64,000 nt of DNA from Carboxylicivirga sp. (GCA_025210475.1 JAOARW010000029.1:1-64000), one strand, 5' to 3'; counted from the first letter of the stretch, positions 43,666 to 53,911 are shown. Program-made: numbers and translations. Notes: a model not told the origin generated them from the letters alone.

Positions 43666-44964
43666 TTAAGGATTGCTTAGTTTAAAGCGTGTTAAGCGTA
43701 ACGGAATGCCATTCGATTCTTTTAAAATTTGTAATCCATATAAGTAACCATCGTGAAATACCATTTTACCCGGATTTATTTGTAACTGATAGTCATCGCA
43801 AACAAAGCTACTCTGACAAACAAATTCGCCGCCATTTTTGTAAACCCAGACATTGAATTTATTAGCATTTGTTTGATCAGGAAACTCAAAGAACAACAGG
43901 TTGTTATCAGAATCTTGTATTAAAGTAGAGAAGAATGGTTTTTTAATCGTCCGATTAATGTTATTTAAATCTTTTTCAAGTGCATTGATAAAATAATGAT
44001 GTACTTTTTTGCTTTCTGTTTCTTCAACATAAGGGAGTTTTGCAAAGCGAAGTGGATCCAAACCCTTTAGTTTATCAATGGCTTTCTGTTGAATTTTCTT
44101 CTGTTCTTCGATGCTAATTTCGTTGCTCAACAGTTTCATTGTCTTTTTGGAACGCAGGTTACCATTTAAATCAAATATCTGCAACTCGCCATTGGTTGGG
44201 TTGGCTACAATCAGTTCGTTATTGATGCAGGCCAGTTTTGGCTGTGCTTTAATTCCTAAAGCTCTGCTAAAAGGCATGGTTGAGAAGGAAACGGCACCTT
44301 GCTTTTTAAAATTATAGGAATAATGGAACTGTGTACCTGAGTAGCCACCTGTGCCGGGGCCGTCATTCCGGTTGGTGAAATGTTCCCATATAATCTTTTC
44401 TTCGTTGGTTTCATAATCAACAATGGCTACAAAATCTCTGAATTTTTTGGCCCAAATTACCCAACCTACTACGGCTATTTTGCCATTGGGTAGGGCCAGC
44501 ATCTGACGGGTCATGTAATCCAGTTTCAGTGTTTTTTTATAATTGCCCTCAAAGTCGAAGCACAGCATGTTGCCCATGTTATCCAGGCCAGTATAAAAAG
44601 TATTGTCGTTGACAACACCTGCAATGTGATTGGTTTTCTTAAAACGACGACCATTAGTATTGCTTACGCCAAATTCATTAACGAATTGGCCATCTGGTGA
44701 AAATTTACTGTAAAAATTCCGATAAGCATGGTTAACAACTACGGAGCCATCCGGCGTAATGATGAGCGATTTGCGGTTGCCCATAGGGGTGTTGTAGATG
44801 GTGTCGTTATAGGTTTCAAATACAGTATTCCAATCATTGCCCTGGGCATACCCCGCATCAGGTATTAGTTTTACGGTTCCTGCTTTATATATATCCAATA
44901 GCTTTTGTGCATTGCTTCCACTTATAAAGCCCAAGAGGAGTAAACAAATAAATAATTGTCTCAT
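43666..44964 (-). CDS. 6-bladed beta-propeller protein, exported
   Basis: A 432-residue protein with a signal peptide (residues 1-19, ending GSNAQ). The remainder has six or so repeating blades of the Bacteroidota 6-bladed propeller type, with segments such as GNRKSLIITPDGSVVV, KFSPDGQFVNEFG, LALPNGKIAVVGW and NPTNGELQIFDLNGNL. Function is unknown; it could bind a ligand at the surface or in the periplasm. It lies downstream of an ECF sigma/anti-sigma pair on the same strand with a 35-base gap, so it may belong to their operon and be a regulated target. Confidence 0.72.
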   Translation of the reverse strand: MRQLFICLLLLGFISGSNAQKLLDIYKAGTVKLIPDAGYAQGNDWNTVFETYNDTIYNTPMGNRKSLIITPDGSVVVNHAYRNFYSKFSPDGQFVNEFGVSNTNGRRFKKTNHIAGVVNDNTFYTGLDNMGNMLCFDFEGNYKKTLKLDYMTRQMLALPNGKIAVVGWVIWAKKFRDFVAIVDYETNEEKIIWEHFTNRNDGPGTGGYSGTQFHYSYNFKKQGAVSFSTMPFSRALGIKAQPKLACINNELIVANPTNGELQIFDLNGNLRSKKTMKLLSNEISIEEQKKIQQKAIDKLKGLDPLRFAKLPYVEETESKKVHHYFINALEKDLNNINRTIKKPFFSTLIQDSDNNLLFFEFPDQTNANKFNVWVYKNGGEFVCQSSFVCDDYQLQINPGKMVFHDGYLYGLQILKESNGIPLRLTRFKLSNP

Positions 44965-44999
44965 AATTATAGTATTTAAGCTTTAATGTTTTCGATTAA

Positions 45000-45455
45000 T
45001 TAAAATAGATTCGAATCGAGGTTGAGAATGTTACCACTCTCATCAATATATTGCATGGTGATTTCCTGATCGCTGATGGTTTGGTTGGCGTCAATGCTTG
45101 ATTCCATAGGTTGATAAAAGGAGACGGATGCACTGTTATTGTTTTGATGGATGAAATGAAGCGATATGATAAATCCAATGACTGAGGCGGCTGATGCCAA
45201 CCAAACCAAATGTTTACGCCCGTTATTCTGCCGCTCCATGGGTTTTATAAATTCCGGAATCTCAATCGGCTCATCCTTGTTGGTGATGAGCGTATTAAAG
45301 GCCTCTTTTATGTTAGTAGAGCGAGCAGCAATTGTATCGAGTTGCTTTCGGCAGCTAGGGCAAGCTACTAAATGTTCTTCGATGCCGACTTGCTCATCGG
45401 GCTTGCATTCTCCATCATAAAAGTGCTGCAGTATTTCCTCGCTATAACATTTCAT
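45000..45455 (-). CDS. Zinc-finger anti-sigma factor
   Basis: A 151-residue membrane protein. The N-terminal zf-HC2 domain contains IEEHLVACPSCRKQL, giving the H-x3-C-x2-C zinc site, with a preceding acidic helix. A single membrane segment lies at about residues 83-101 (HLVWLASAASVIGFIISLHF), and a short periplasmic tail follows. It should hold the upstream-encoded ECF sigma factor inactive. Its start overlaps the sigma gene by 14 bases, typical for such pairs. Confidence 0.88.
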   Translation of the reverse strand: MKCYSEEILQHFYDGECKPDEQVGIEEHLVACPSCRKQLDTIAARSTNIKEAFNTLITNKDEPIEIPEFIKPMERQNNGRKHLVWLASAASVIGFIISLHFIHQNNNSASVSFYQPMESSIDANQTISDQEITMQYIDESGNILNLDSNLF

Positions 45456-45927
45456 GGTATTCCTCCTTTAATTCTTTTTCCAGTTTCTTAAGGGTTCTTG
45501 AAAGCGTTTTGCCAATGGAATTAAACGGTATTCCTGTTGCTTCTGCCAATTCCTTATAAGATAATCCTTCGCTGTATAAAATGGCCAAAAGACGCTCTTT
45601 TTCATTCAGCTTATTGAGGGCCCGGATAAGCAGTTTACTGGTTTCTTTTTGTTCGATGTTTTTACTCTCGTCGGCAGCTCTGTCAATATGCTCAAGATTG
45701 CTAAAGCGATTTTGTTGCTTCAAAAAATCAATGCATTTATAATAGGTTGCACGGTATAGCCATCCTCCCGGATTTTTAATCAGCTTAAGCTCCTTGCGGC
45801 GTTCATAGAGGCTGATAAATACGTCTTGTATGACATCGCCAACTGAATTGGACGCCCCCAGTAGTTTAACGGCTATTCGGTAGGTTGTACTATAATATTG
45901 ATGGTATATCTTTTCGAAACTGTCCAA
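45442..45927 (-). CDS. ECF RNA polymerase sigma factor
   Basis: A 161-residue sigma-70 family protein. Region 2 is seen in YHQYYSTTYRIAVKLLG, VGDVIQDVFISLYERR and NPGGWLYRATYYKCIDFLK. Region 4 is seen in LNEKERLLAILYSEGLSYKE and LAEATGIPFNSIGKTLSRTL. It should respond to envelope signals through the overlapping zf-HC2 anti-sigma gene. It is not linked to a SusC gene, unlike the factor at 13.5 kb. The start ATG 45927 is preceded by an AT-rich 200-base gap after the ribosomal operon's terminator. Confidence 0.9.
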   Translation of the reverse strand: MDSFEKIYHQYYSTTYRIAVKLLGASNSVGDVIQDVFISLYERRKELKLIKNPGGWLYRATYYKCIDFLKQQNRFSNLEHIDRAADESKNIEQKETSKLLIRALNKLNEKERLLAILYSEGLSYKELAEATGIPFNSIGKTLSRTLKKLEKELKEEYHEML

Positions 45928-46071
45928 AAAATCGTGCTTTATTATAAGTCTTTTAAAGGTTGTGTTTTGTGACGTATAAATGCACTTTTTTTTAATCTTT
46001 TTTTAATCGGAAGAGCGAAAGTCTTAGGTAATAAGGCTTGTGGAGATTAAGAGTAGAAGAAGAAGGGCAAT

Positions 46072-46102
46072 AAAAAAGGAGACCATTTGGCCTCCTTCTC
46101 AT
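46072..46102 (-). terminator. Intrinsic terminator of the thrS-infC-rpmI-rplT operon
   Basis: On the minus strand AAGGAGGCC pairs with GGTCTCCTT (46076-46084 with 46089-46097, one G-U pair), followed by TTTTA. It lies about 25 bases after the rplT stop. Confidence 0.75.
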
Positions 46103-46123
46103 ATCATAACTTAAAAGAAATTC

Positions 46124-46474
46124 TTAAGCGTTAGTTGCTTTTTTAACAATCGCTTTGAAAGCTTCCGGATGGTTCATAGCAAGGTCAGCAAGAACTTTAC
46201 GGTTGATTTCAATGTTTTGTGCGTGTAACATACCCATTAATTTGCTGTATGAAACACCCTCTAAGCGAGCGGCAGCGTTGATACGCTGAATCCATAATGC
46301 ACGGAATGTGCTCTTTTTCTTCTTTCTGTCGCGGTATGCGTATGAAAGACCTTTTTCGTATGCGTTTTTAGCAACTGTCCATACGTTTTTTCTACGTCCA
46401 AAGTAACCTTTGGTTTGCTTTAATAGCTTTCTGCGTCGCTCTCTTGACGCTGCATGATTTACTGATCTTGGCAT
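46124..46474 (-). CDS. rplT: 50S ribosomal protein L20
   Basis: A component of the large ribosomal subunit, needed early in assembly. At 116 residues it has normal length, with the classic RREKLLKQ-type N-terminus ([21 protein letters not shown]), [23 protein letters not shown], and the C-terminal globular part ([26 protein letters not shown] in two parts). In enterobacteria L20 represses translation of rpmI-rplT through an RNA pseudoknot; no such structure was examined here. It is last in the operon. Confidence 0.97.
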   Translation of the reverse strand: MPRSVNHAASRERRRKLLKQTKGYFGRRKNVWTVAKNAYEKGLSYAYRDRKKKKSTFRALWIQRINAAARLEGVSYSKLMGMLHAQNIEINRKVLADLAMNHPEAFKAIVKKATNA

Positions 46475-46571
46475 TTTAAAATCATTTTCGAATGGTTAGC
46501 GCCCCCTTTGGGAATCTTTTCAGCTAATTCACTCTGGTTAAAAATCTTTTCTTTCTCTTTGAAAAATTCTA

Positions 46572-46769
46572 TTACTTCATGTTCAATAATAGCTTGATGT
46601 TTGATTCATCAGCTTTGTGAACAGTGCCAGCATAGGTCAAATTTCTCTTCTGCTTCGTAGTCTTCTTTGTTAAGATGTGACTTTTGAAAGCATGCTTCCT
46701 CTTGATTTTACCGCTTCCAGTGATCGTAAAACGCTTTTTAGCACTGGAATTTGTCTTCATTTTTGGCAT
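46572..46769 (-). CDS. rpmI: 50S ribosomal protein L35
   Basis: A 65-residue basic protein with the standard [14 protein letters not shown] start, [18 protein letters not shown] and [14 protein letters not shown]. The upstream frame extends to 46817 but ATG 46769 is the normal start. It lies between infC and rplT; the spacing to rplT is about 100 bases. Confidence 0.97.
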   Translation of the reverse strand: MPKMKTNSSAKKRFTITGSGKIKRKHAFKSHILTKKTTKQKRNLTYAGTVHKADESNIKLLLNMK

Positions 46770-46800
46770 TATTCCTATATATTTAGTTATAAAAAATAAG

Positions 46801-47364
46801 CTACTTTTTCTTAGCACTTACCTTTGGAGCAATAAACATGGTCATGCGCTTACCTTCTAACTTTGGTAATTGCTCTACCTTGCCAATCTCTTCCAAATCC
46901 TGAGCAAAGCGTAAAAGTAAAATCTCACCTTTGTCCTTAAATAAGATCGAACGACCTTTAAAGAATACAAAAGCTTTTACTTTAGCTCCTTCACCAAGGA
47001 ATTTCTCGGCATGCTTTAATTTAAACTGATAATCATGATCATCAGTGTTGGGGCCGAAACGAATTTCCTTAACAACAACTTTAACAGCTTTGGCTTTTAG
47101 CTCCTTTTGCTTGCGTTTTTGTTGATAAAGGAATTTCTGGTAATCCGTTATCTTACAAACTGGCGGATCAGCGTTTGGCGAAATTTCTACCAAATCCATA
47201 TCCATTTCATCAGCAATCTTAATGGCCTCCATTGTAGGATATACTCCCGGGTTCTCGATGTTGTCTCCAACTAAGCGTACCTGGGGTACCCTAATGTTCC
47301 TGTTAATTCTGTGAGCAGGCTCCTGTTTTACCGGACGCACCTGTCTTCTGTTTGGTCTAGCTAT
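46801..47364 (-). CDS. infC: Translation initiation factor IF-3, ATA start
   Basis: Prevents 30S-50S association and checks start-codon selection. The N-terminal domain ([47 protein letters not shown]) and C-terminal domain ([50 protein letters not shown]) are complete. No ATG precedes the conserved sequence. GTG 47340 is possible, but a GGAGG (47377-47373) sits 8 bases ahead of an in-frame ATA at 47364-47362, giving [13 protein letters not shown] at the front. Rare start codons are known in infC and allow IF-3 to repress its own translation; E. coli uses AUU. Shine-Dalgarno motifs are rare in this window, which strengthens the case. Confidence 0.85.
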   Translation of the reverse strand: MARPNRRQVRPVKQEPAHRINRNIRVPQVRLVGDNIENPGVYPTMEAIKIADEMDMDLVEISPNADPPVCKITDYQKFLYQQKRKQKELKAKAVKVVVKEIRFGPNTDDHDYQFKLKHAEKFLGEGAKVKAFVFFKGRSILFKDKGEILLLRFAQDLEEIGKVEQLPKLEGKRMTMFIAPKVSAKKK

Positions 47365-47393
47365 TGTTAAACCCTCCTTTGATTAATTAATAC

Positions 47394-49340
47394 TTATTTT
47401 TCAATCTCAGAAAGCATTTTTTCTACTTCCTGGTTAATAAAATCAACAAAATCTTGCTGCGACATTGCTCCTTTATCACCTTCTCCCTGCTTACGAACGG
47501 CAATTTTGCCTTCCTCAGCTTCCTTTTCTCCCACAATCAGAAGGTATGGAATGCGCTTTAACTCGTTGTCCCTGATCTTCTTACCTATTTTCTCGTTACG
47601 GTCGTCAAGAACGGCACGAATATCGGAATTATTTAGGAAATTTAAAACTTTTTCTGCGTAATCATTATATTTTTCGCTGATTGGCAAAATTACCACTTGC
47701 TCAGGGGTTAACCATAATGGAAATTTACCTGCTGTGTGCTCAATCAGTACCGCTACAAAACGTTCCATACTACCAAATGGTGCACGGTGAATCATAACTG
47801 GTCGGTGCTTCTGGTTGTCGCTACCGATGTATTCCAATTCAAAACGCTCCGGTAGGTTGTAATCAACCTGAATGGTACCCAGCTGCCACTTGCGACCAAG
47901 GGCATCTTTTACCATAAAGTCAAGCTTTGGACCGTAGAAAGCTGCCTCGCCATATTCAACGATGGTGTTCATGCCTTTCTCTTCGCAAGCTTCGATAATG
48001 GCCTGCTCAGCTTTGTTCCAGTTATCTTCTGTACCAATGTATTTTGAGTGATCGTTCTGATCGCGCAAGGATACCTGGGTTACATAGTCTTTAAAGTCGA
48101 GCGCCTTAAAGATGTATAATATAATGTCGATTACTTTTTTGAACTCGTCTTTCAACTGATCCGGACGACAGAATAAGTGGGCATCATCCTGAGTAAAACC
48201 ACGAACCCTTGTCAAACCGTGAAGCTCACCACTTTGCTCGTAACGATAAACGGTACCAAACTCGGCAAAACGAATTGGCAGATCTTTATAAGAGCGAGGC
48301 TTTGTTTTGTAAATCTCACAGTGGTGAGGGCAGTTCATTGGTTTTAATAAGAACTCTTCACCTTCGGCCGGTGTATTAATTGGCTGGAACGAATCTTTAC
48401 CATATTTCGCATAGTGACCCGAAGTAACATATAACTCTTTGTTACCAATGTGAGGCGTAATAACCGGTTCGTATCCATATTTTACCTGCACACGCTTCAG
48501 GAAGTTCTCCAATCGCTCACGCAATTTGGCTCCCTTTGGCAACCACAATGGTAAACCCTGACCAACTTTTTGAGAGAAAGCAAACAATTCCAGCTCTTTT
48601 CCAATCTTACGGTGATCACGCTTTTGGGCTTCTTCCAGCAATACCAGGTATTCCTCAAGTAACTTTGCTTTAGGGAATGAAATGGCGTAGATACGTGTCA
48701 GCTGCTTACGTGTTTCGTCACCTCTCCAATAGGCACCGGCAACACTTAATAACTTAATGGCTTTAATAGGCGACGTACTTGGCAAGTGCGGCCCGCGACA
48801 TAAATCGGTGAAGTTACCTTGTTGGTAGAAAGAAATGGTTCCGTCTTCCAACTCGTTAATCAACTCCAGCTTATATTCATCGTCTTTCTTGGTGAAATAA
48901 TCCAAAGCTTCAGCTTTAGAAACTTCACTTCGTGTATAGGCATTTTTTTGACTGGCCAGCTCTTTAAATTTCTTCTCTATCTTAGGAAGATCTGAATCTT
49001 TAATCACTTTATCGCCTGTATCGATATCGTAGTAAAAACCATTTTCGATGGTTGGACCGATACCAAACTTGGTTCCCGGATATAAAGCTTCAATGGCTTC
49101 GGCCATTAAGTGAGCTGATGAGTGCCAGAATGCATGTTTTCCTTCCTCATCGTCCCATTTGTGAAGTTTAATGCTTGCATCCGTGGTAATAGGGCGCGTT
49201 AAATCCATTAAGGTGTCGTTCACCGTAATTGATAAAACTTCTTTAGCCAAACGTGGACTAATACTCTGCGCAATTTCTAAACCAGTTACGCCTGCTTCAA
49301 ACTCTCTGACACTTTGGTCTGGAAAGGTAATTTTTATCAT
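47394..49340 (-). CDS. thrS: Threonyl-tRNA synthetase
   Basis: Charges tRNA-Thr. The 648-residue protein has the TGS domain (1-60), the editing/second domain with [17 protein letters not shown] (H-x3-H zinc-type editing site), the class II catalytic core with motif 1 around [18 protein letters not shown], zinc-ligand region [13 protein letters not shown], motif 2 FRFAE-type segment [21 protein letters not shown] (in part) and motif 3 [11 protein letters not shown], then the anticodon-binding domain. It is the first gene of the operon thrS-infC-rpmI-rplT; infC begins 29 bases later. The promoter -7 element lies about 30 bases upstream. Confidence 0.97.
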   Translation of the reverse strand: MIKITFPDQSVREFEAGVTGLEIAQSISPRLAKEVLSITVNDTLMDLTRPITTDASIKLHKWDDEEGKHAFWHSSAHLMAEAIEALYPGTKFGIGPTIENGFYYDIDTGDKVIKDSDLPKIEKKFKELASQKNAYTRSEVSKAEALDYFTKKDDEYKLELINELEDGTISFYQQGNFTDLCRGPHLPSTSPIKAIKLLSVAGAYWRGDETRKQLTRIYAISFPKAKLLEEYLVLLEEAQKRDHRKIGKELELFAFSQKVGQGLPLWLPKGAKLRERLENFLKRVQVKYGYEPVITPHIGNKELYVTSGHYAKYGKDSFQPINTPAEGEEFLLKPMNCPHHCEIYKTKPRSYKDLPIRFAEFGTVYRYEQSGELHGLTRVRGFTQDDAHLFCRPDQLKDEFKKVIDIILYIFKALDFKDYVTQVSLRDQNDHSKYIGTEDNWNKAEQAIIEACEEKGMNTIVEYGEAAFYGPKLDFMVKDALGRKWQLGTIQVDYNLPERFELEYIGSDNQKHRPVMIHRAPFGSMERFVAVLIEHTAGKFPLWLTPEQVVILPISEKYNDYAEKVLNFLNNSDIRAVLDDRNEKIGKKIRDNELKRIPYLLIVGEKEAEEGKIAVRKQGEGDKGAMSQQDFVDFINQEVEKMLSEIEK

Positions 49341-49370
49341 GCTTCTATCGCTTAGATTTTAAAAAACATG

Positions 49371-49378
49371 CAAAGATA
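49371..49378 (-). promoter_or_regulatory. -7 element of thrS
   Basis: On the minus strand TATCTTTG matches TAnnTTTG. Transcription would start near 49365, leaving a leader of about 25 bases, too short for a classical T-box or tRNA-mimic control region. Confidence 0.5.
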
Positions 49379-49536
49379 AATAAAACGCCTGAAAGCATTG
49401 AAAGGTGAAGCTTTTTTTTAGCAATATTAATGGTAAATTAAAAATGCTGTCAAATCCCATTGTTTTGTACTTGTGTATTTTATTAGTTTTGACTCTAAGA
49501 TAAATTGAAACAAATTGAAAGATAAATAATTTAAAG

Positions 49537-51729
49537 ATGAAGCATTTAACCATTTTACTGGCAGGGCTGTTGCTTTCTGTAACGGTATTTGCCCAGAAAC
49601 AAACCGTATCTCTTGAAGATATAACCCAGAAAGGAACTTTTTATGCCCGTTCGGTGCGTGGACTACGCTCAATGACTGACGGTATTCATTATACAACTTT
49701 GGAGCAAGGTAAGCGAATTGTGAAATATCAATATGCAACCGGTAAAAAAGTGGCCGTTGTTTTCGATCTCGATAAAGAGATGAAAGGAGAATACGATATT
49801 AAAGGAATTCAAGGATATGAGTTTAATGGCGATGAATCAAAAATATTGATCTACACAAATGCCGAAACCATTTATCGTCATTCATTTAAGGCCGATTATT
49901 ACGTTTATGATATTCAGTATAACGAGCTCAAGCCTTTATCAGAAGGAGGAAAGCAGCAAGTGGCGTCATTCTCTCCGAATGGTGAAATGGTAGCTTTTGT
50001 ACGGGATAACGACTTGTATTTGGTGAAACTGCGATTTGGAACAGAAAGCGCCATCACAACCGACGGCGAGTACAATAAAATATTAAACGGTATACCTGAT
50101 TGGGTGTATGAGGAGGAGTTTAGTTTTAACAAGGCCTACGATTGGTCGCCTGACAGTAAAGAGATCGCTTTTATTCGATTCGATGAGTCCAATGTAAAAG
50201 AGTTTTCATTCCCGATTTATAAAGCTTCGTTCCCTACTTATGAAGAATACAGCTTGTATCCGGGACAGTATAAGTTTAAATACCCAAAGGCAGGTGAGGA
50301 TAATTCTTTAGTAAGTGTGCATGTATATAATATTAAAAACCGCACCACAAAAACGATGGATATTGGTGAAGAAACCGATATTTATATTCCGCGGGTATTG
50401 TTTACAAAAACAGAAGGCAAGTTGGGAATTATGCGTATGAATCGTCATCAAAACTTTTTTGAATTGATGATTGCCAATACCAATTCGGGCGTTTGTAATA
50501 CTGTGTTTAGTGATCGCAATGAACGTTACGTGGAACAGGATGTATTAGACAACCTTCAGTTTATGGAAGATGGTGAGCATTTTGTATATGTTGGTGAGAT
50601 GGATGGTTATAACCACATTTACTTATATACCATGGCCGGCCGCAAAGTTCGTCAGATTACTAAAGGTGAGTGGGATGTGACCGATTACCTGGGCTACAAT
50701 GCAAAAAACAAAATGTTTTACTACCAGGCTGCGGCCAAATCACCAATGCAGCGCGAGGTATATGCCATACGCACCGATGGTAAGAAATCTCTGAAATTTT
50801 CAACCGTCGAAGGAACAAATCGCGCCGTATTTAGCAAAGGATTTAAATACTACATCAATTATATGTCGAACACCACTACGCCAACACTGGTTACTTTGCA
50901 CGATGGTAAAGGAAAGCAGATTCGTGTGCTGGAAGACAATAAAGGATTAAAAGATCGAGTAGCACAATATGCCATCAGTCCTAAGGAGTTTTTCAGTTTC
51001 AAAACTTCAGAGGGTGTCGACCTGAATGGCTGGATGGTAAAGCCTTTGAATTTCGATGCTTCAAAACAATACCCTGTATTAATGGTGCAGTACAGTGGCC
51101 CTAACTCGCAGCAGGTGAAAGATACCTGGCGCATTGGCTGGGAGCAGTACCTGGCATCTGAAGGTTATATGGTGGCTTGTGTTGATCCGCGTGGAACGGG
51201 TGCACGAGGGGAAGAATTCCGTAAGTGTACTTATATGAAACTGGGTAAACTGGAGTCGGACGACCAGATTGAAGCCGCCAAATATTTGGGTTCACTGGAT
51301 TATGTGGATGCGAATCGTATTGGTATTTGGGGATGGAGCTTTGGTGGTTTTATGAGCTCGCTTTGCCTGAGTAAGTCAGATGTGTTTAAAATTGGTATTG
51401 CTGTTGCTCCGGTAACCAACTGGCGTTATTACGATTCGATTTATACGGAACGTTACATGCGTAAGCCACAGGAGAATGCTAACGGCTACGACGATAACAG
51501 CCCTATTAACCATGTTAAAAACTTAAGCGGACGATTGTTCCTGATTCATGGATCGGCCGATGATAATGTGCATTTCCAAAATGCCATGGAATATGTTGAC
51601 CGCTTGGTGCAGGCCGGTAAGCAATTCAACTATTTTGTTTATCCAAACCGCAATCACTTCTTGAATGGTGGAAATGTGTACAATCACTTGTACCACATGA
51701 AGGCTGATTTTATTCTTCAGAATCTATAG
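49537..51729 (+). CDS. Dipeptidyl peptidase IV-type serine peptidase (S9B)
   Basis: Removes dipeptides, typically X-Pro or X-Ala, from peptide N-termini in the periplasm or at the surface. The 730-residue protein has a signal peptide (1-19, ending TVFAQ), an eight-bladed propeller (about 40-480; GIPDWVYEEEF is the DPP-IV glutamate motif that binds the substrate amino group) and an alpha/beta-hydrolase domain (about 490-730). The catalytic serine is in GWSFGGFMSSL, the aspartate in HGSADDNVHF and the histidine in NRNHFL. It is divergent from thrS and has its own terminator. Confidence 0.94.
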   Translation: MKHLTILLAGLLLSVTVFAQKQTVSLEDITQKGTFYARSVRGLRSMTDGIHYTTLEQGKRIVKYQYATGKKVAVVFDLDKEMKGEYDIKGIQGYEFNGDESKILIYTNAETIYRHSFKADYYVYDIQYNELKPLSEGGKQQVASFSPNGEMVAFVRDNDLYLVKLRFGTESAITTDGEYNKILNGIPDWVYEEEFSFNKAYDWSPDSKEIAFIRFDESNVKEFSFPIYKASFPTYEEYSLYPGQYKFKYPKAGEDNSLVSVHVYNIKNRTTKTMDIGEETDIYIPRVLFTKTEGKLGIMRMNRHQNFFELMIANTNSGVCNTVFSDRNERYVEQDVLDNLQFMEDGEHFVYVGEMDGYNHIYLYTMAGRKVRQITKGEWDVTDYLGYNAKNKMFYYQAAAKSPMQREVYAIRTDGKKSLKFSTVEGTNRAVFSKGFKYYINYMSNTTTPTLVTLHDGKGKQIRVLEDNKGLKDRVAQYAISPKEFFSFKTSEGVDLNGWMVKPLNFDASKQYPVLMVQYSGPNSQQVKDTWRIGWEQYLASEGYMVACVDPRGTGARGEEFRKCTYMKLGKLESDDQIEAAKYLGSLDYVDANRIGIWGWSFGGFMSSLCLSKSDVFKIGIAVAPVTNWRYYDSIYTERYMRKPQENANGYDDNSPINHVKNLSGRLFLIHGSADDNVHFQNAMEYVDRLVQAGKQFNYFVYPNRNHFLNGGNVYNHLYHMKADFILQNL

Positions 51730-51773
51730 CAGTTCGCTACCTCACAGAAGGAAAGGAACTGATACTTATACGA

Positions 51774-51803
51774 GGATCGCTTTGTTTAGAGGCGATCCTT
51801 TTT
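51774..51803 (+). terminator. Intrinsic terminator of the DPP-IV gene
   Basis: GGATCGC (51774-51780) pairs with GCGATCC (51792-51798), followed by T6. Confidence 0.85.
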
Positions 51804-51804
51804 T

Positions 51805-52899
51805 CTACAAATTAAATTGAGGATCTATTCTGATTGGGATGTGAAACAGAACCGGAACTTTCTTTCCTTGATGTTCTCCGGGTTTCCATTTGGGCATTGA
51901 CTTGATAACCTGAAAGACATTTTTTTCAAATTCTGTGAGTTTAAATGTAGGATGTTGATTAACAATGGTTGTGTTTCGAACGTTGCCCAAGGTGTCAATA
52001 ATAAAGCTGACATTGACAGTAGTCTGGAAATCCTCAATGCATTTAGTATCCTGTTTAATATTTTCTGCAAGGTATTTGAATAATGCGGTTTCTCCACCAG
52101 GATACTCGGGCATTAGTTCTACAATAAGCACTGCTTTTTGATTATCTATTGTATCGATGTGTGTGATAGTGGATGGATCGGATTGAAGCAGACACTTTCC
52201 AATGAGTTGTTCGTGTTGGTCAAATTCTGAATAAAGACAAGGTTCGTTGTTGATCCACTCGATTTTTGACAGGAGCTTTTGCTTATCGTCATATCTTAAA
52301 TCGGTGCCAAAAACAATAGTATCATTTCTGTAGAAACGATTATTAATAAGTTGGTTGCTTTGGTTGTAGAATAGCCATTTGCCTTGATGTAATCCATATT
52401 TATCAATGTAATTAATGGTATCTCCATTATGGATTTGATAGCGGATATGATGGGTCTTGTACTTTTCCTCAGAAAAGTTAATATTTTGCTTGTTCAGCTT
52501 AATGGGGATTGAAGTGTGAGGAATGTCCTTTACCACATACATAAACTGAAAACAGCAATCACAATCCTCCATCGATAAGTTGTAGGTGTATTCAGTTTCA
52601 CCGGTATTAAGTGTGTCAATAATAATTTCAGGCTGTTCAAACGAAAGATACAATGTGTCGTTAAAGTAGATGGCATCAGCTTTTAACTGCTCGGTATTTA
52701 AGCCACAATTGGCTATGGTAGTCAAGGTTAAATACAAAGTATCGTTCTGAATAAAAATATCCGACACCCTTTTGTTTAAGCGCGTAACATCCTCATTTTT
52801 GTCGCAGGTCGATGGGTAGAAGTCGATGAGATGACTCTCTTGTCCATTAAGACTTATGCAGATAACGAATAAGAGGGTTATAAGGTGTGTTACTTTCAT
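51805..52899 (-). CDS. TonB C-terminal-domain protein
   Basis: A 364-residue exported protein: signal peptide about residues 1-20 (LITLLFVICISLNGQ). The middle includes a MORN-like/antitoxin-like region where a text-like repeat of DKYGLHQGKWLFYNQSNQL occurs. The C-terminal 100 residues are a TonB-type domain (PEYPGGETALFKYLAENI, VNVSFIIDTLGNVRNTTI, MPKWKPGEHQGKKVPV, then FHIPIRI). Without an N-terminal membrane anchor it is unlikely to be the energy-transducing TonB itself; such secreted TonB-domain proteins are frequent in Bacteroidota and of unknown role. ATG 52899 is chosen over 52926. Confidence 0.8.
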   Translation of the reverse strand: MKVTHLITLLFVICISLNGQESHLIDFYPSTCDKNEDVTRLNKRVSDIFIQNDTLYLTLTTIANCGLNTEQLKADAIYFNDTLYLSFEQPEIIIDTLNTGETEYTYNLSMEDCDCCFQFMYVVKDIPHTSIPIKLNKQNINFSEEKYKTHHIRYQIHNGDTINYIDKYGLHQGKWLFYNQSNQLINNRFYRNDTIVFGTDLRYDDKQKLLSKIEWINNEPCLYSEFDQHEQLIGKCLLQSDPSTITHIDTIDNQKAVLIVELMPEYPGGETALFKYLAENIKQDTKCIEDFQTTVNVSFIIDTLGNVRNTTIVNQHPTFKLTEFEKNVFQVIKSMPKWKPGEHQGKKVPVLFHIPIRIDPQFNL

Positions 52900-52945
52900 T
52901 GTTATTTTGCTTAAATTCAGATACATTTCTGCCTATTGATTAGTG

Positions 52946-53911
52946 TTAATTGTTTCGAACTTTATCACCTTTAATTGGCATATAATCTTTTGTGATTGTG
53001 TCATTAAGCATTATGCTTTGAAAAAAACAGGAAGCACCTGTGGCCTTGTTCATGTCTTCGATGTTTTGAATATGAAAGTGCAGGTGAGCTTCAGATGAAT
53101 TTCCGGAGTTACCACAGCGGCCTAATAAATCGCCTTGTTTAATTAATTGCCCTTGTTTAACGACGATACTTTGTTGTTTAAAGTGGGCAAAAAACAAATA
53201 TTCTTTATTGGCGGTTTTCAATATAACGGTATTGCCAGGTGCATAAATTGGATTCAGTTCTCCTGGTTTGTTGTCTTTTACACCATCCACAACCAAAACA
53301 ACTTCAGCATCGCAAGGTGATATTATATCTTTTCCAAAAGCATAATAATCGGTATTGTTTTGACCGTTGGAGGCATATGACTTTCCTTTTTCGTCGGTTA
53401 TCACAAAATCGAAGGCGCCCTTTTGTGCCTGGTGTTCTACATGATAGTTTAAATCTTTGGTGGTTCCACCCCATACTACAGTCCACTCTCCATTAAAGGG
53501 TAAGATGAGCTCAGAAAGATTTCTTTTAAGCACCGGATAATTACTTTCTGTATATGGTTTTACAAATAAACCATTGATTTTATTGTTATTATCAAGGGCT
53601 ATATAAACAGCAAATGTGGCTCGTTCAAATTGGGTTTTATACAGAGCGCTAATGCCCTGCTCATATCGGAGAAATTCGCGGTTTTTAATCGTTCCGGCCT
53701 GGCGTTTTAATCCACTTAAGAACTCGCTTGTTTTATTAAGCGGCAAGGCCTGTTGCATATTTGCCGAGAACAGATTGAATATTTCCTGGTATTGATCAGC
53801 ATTGTAGAGTTGTTCAAATTTAGCAGCTGTAGTTTTGGAAGCTATTGTCTCGTTCTGGCTTTGAGCAGGTAAACAAATTAGTAAAATCGATAGGATTAAT
53901 AGGTTTTTCAT
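52946..53911 (-). CDS. M23-family peptidase with N-terminal DUF3887-like domain
   Basis: A 321-residue exported protein. Signal peptide residues 1-18 (ending PAQSQ). Residues about 25-120 resemble the DUF3887 domain (FEQLYNADQYQEIFNLFSANMQQALP). The C-terminal M23/LytM fold has YHVEHQAQKGAFDFV at the first metal-ligand region, ISPCDAEVVLVVDGV, FFAHFKQQSIVVKQGQLIKQGD and the terminal HLHFHIQ motif. M23 enzymes cut peptide cross-links in peptidoglycan or act as scaffolds; the H and D ligands appear to be retained. It is 46 bases upstream of the TonB-domain gene and could share its transcript. Confidence 0.85.
   Translation of the reverse strand: MKNLLILSILLICLPAQSQNETIASKTTAAKFEQLYNADQYQEIFNLFSANMQQALPLNKTSEFLSGLKRQAGTIKNREFLRYEQGISALYKTQFERATFAVYIALDNNNKINGLFVKPYTESNYPVLKRNLSELILPFNGEWTVVWGGTTKDLNYHVEHQAQKGAFDFVITDEKGKSYASNGQNNTDYYAFGKDIISPCDAEVVLVVDGVKDNKPGELNPIYAPGNTVILKTANKEYLFFAHFKQQSIVVKQGQLIKQGDLLGRCGNSGNSSEAHLHFHIQNIEDMNKATGASCFFQSIMLNDTITKDYMPIKGDKVRNN

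Noticed and set aside
49341..49536. T-box or tRNA-like leader of thrS
   Set aside because: The likely promoter leaves only about 25 bases of leader, with no T-box-type sequence.
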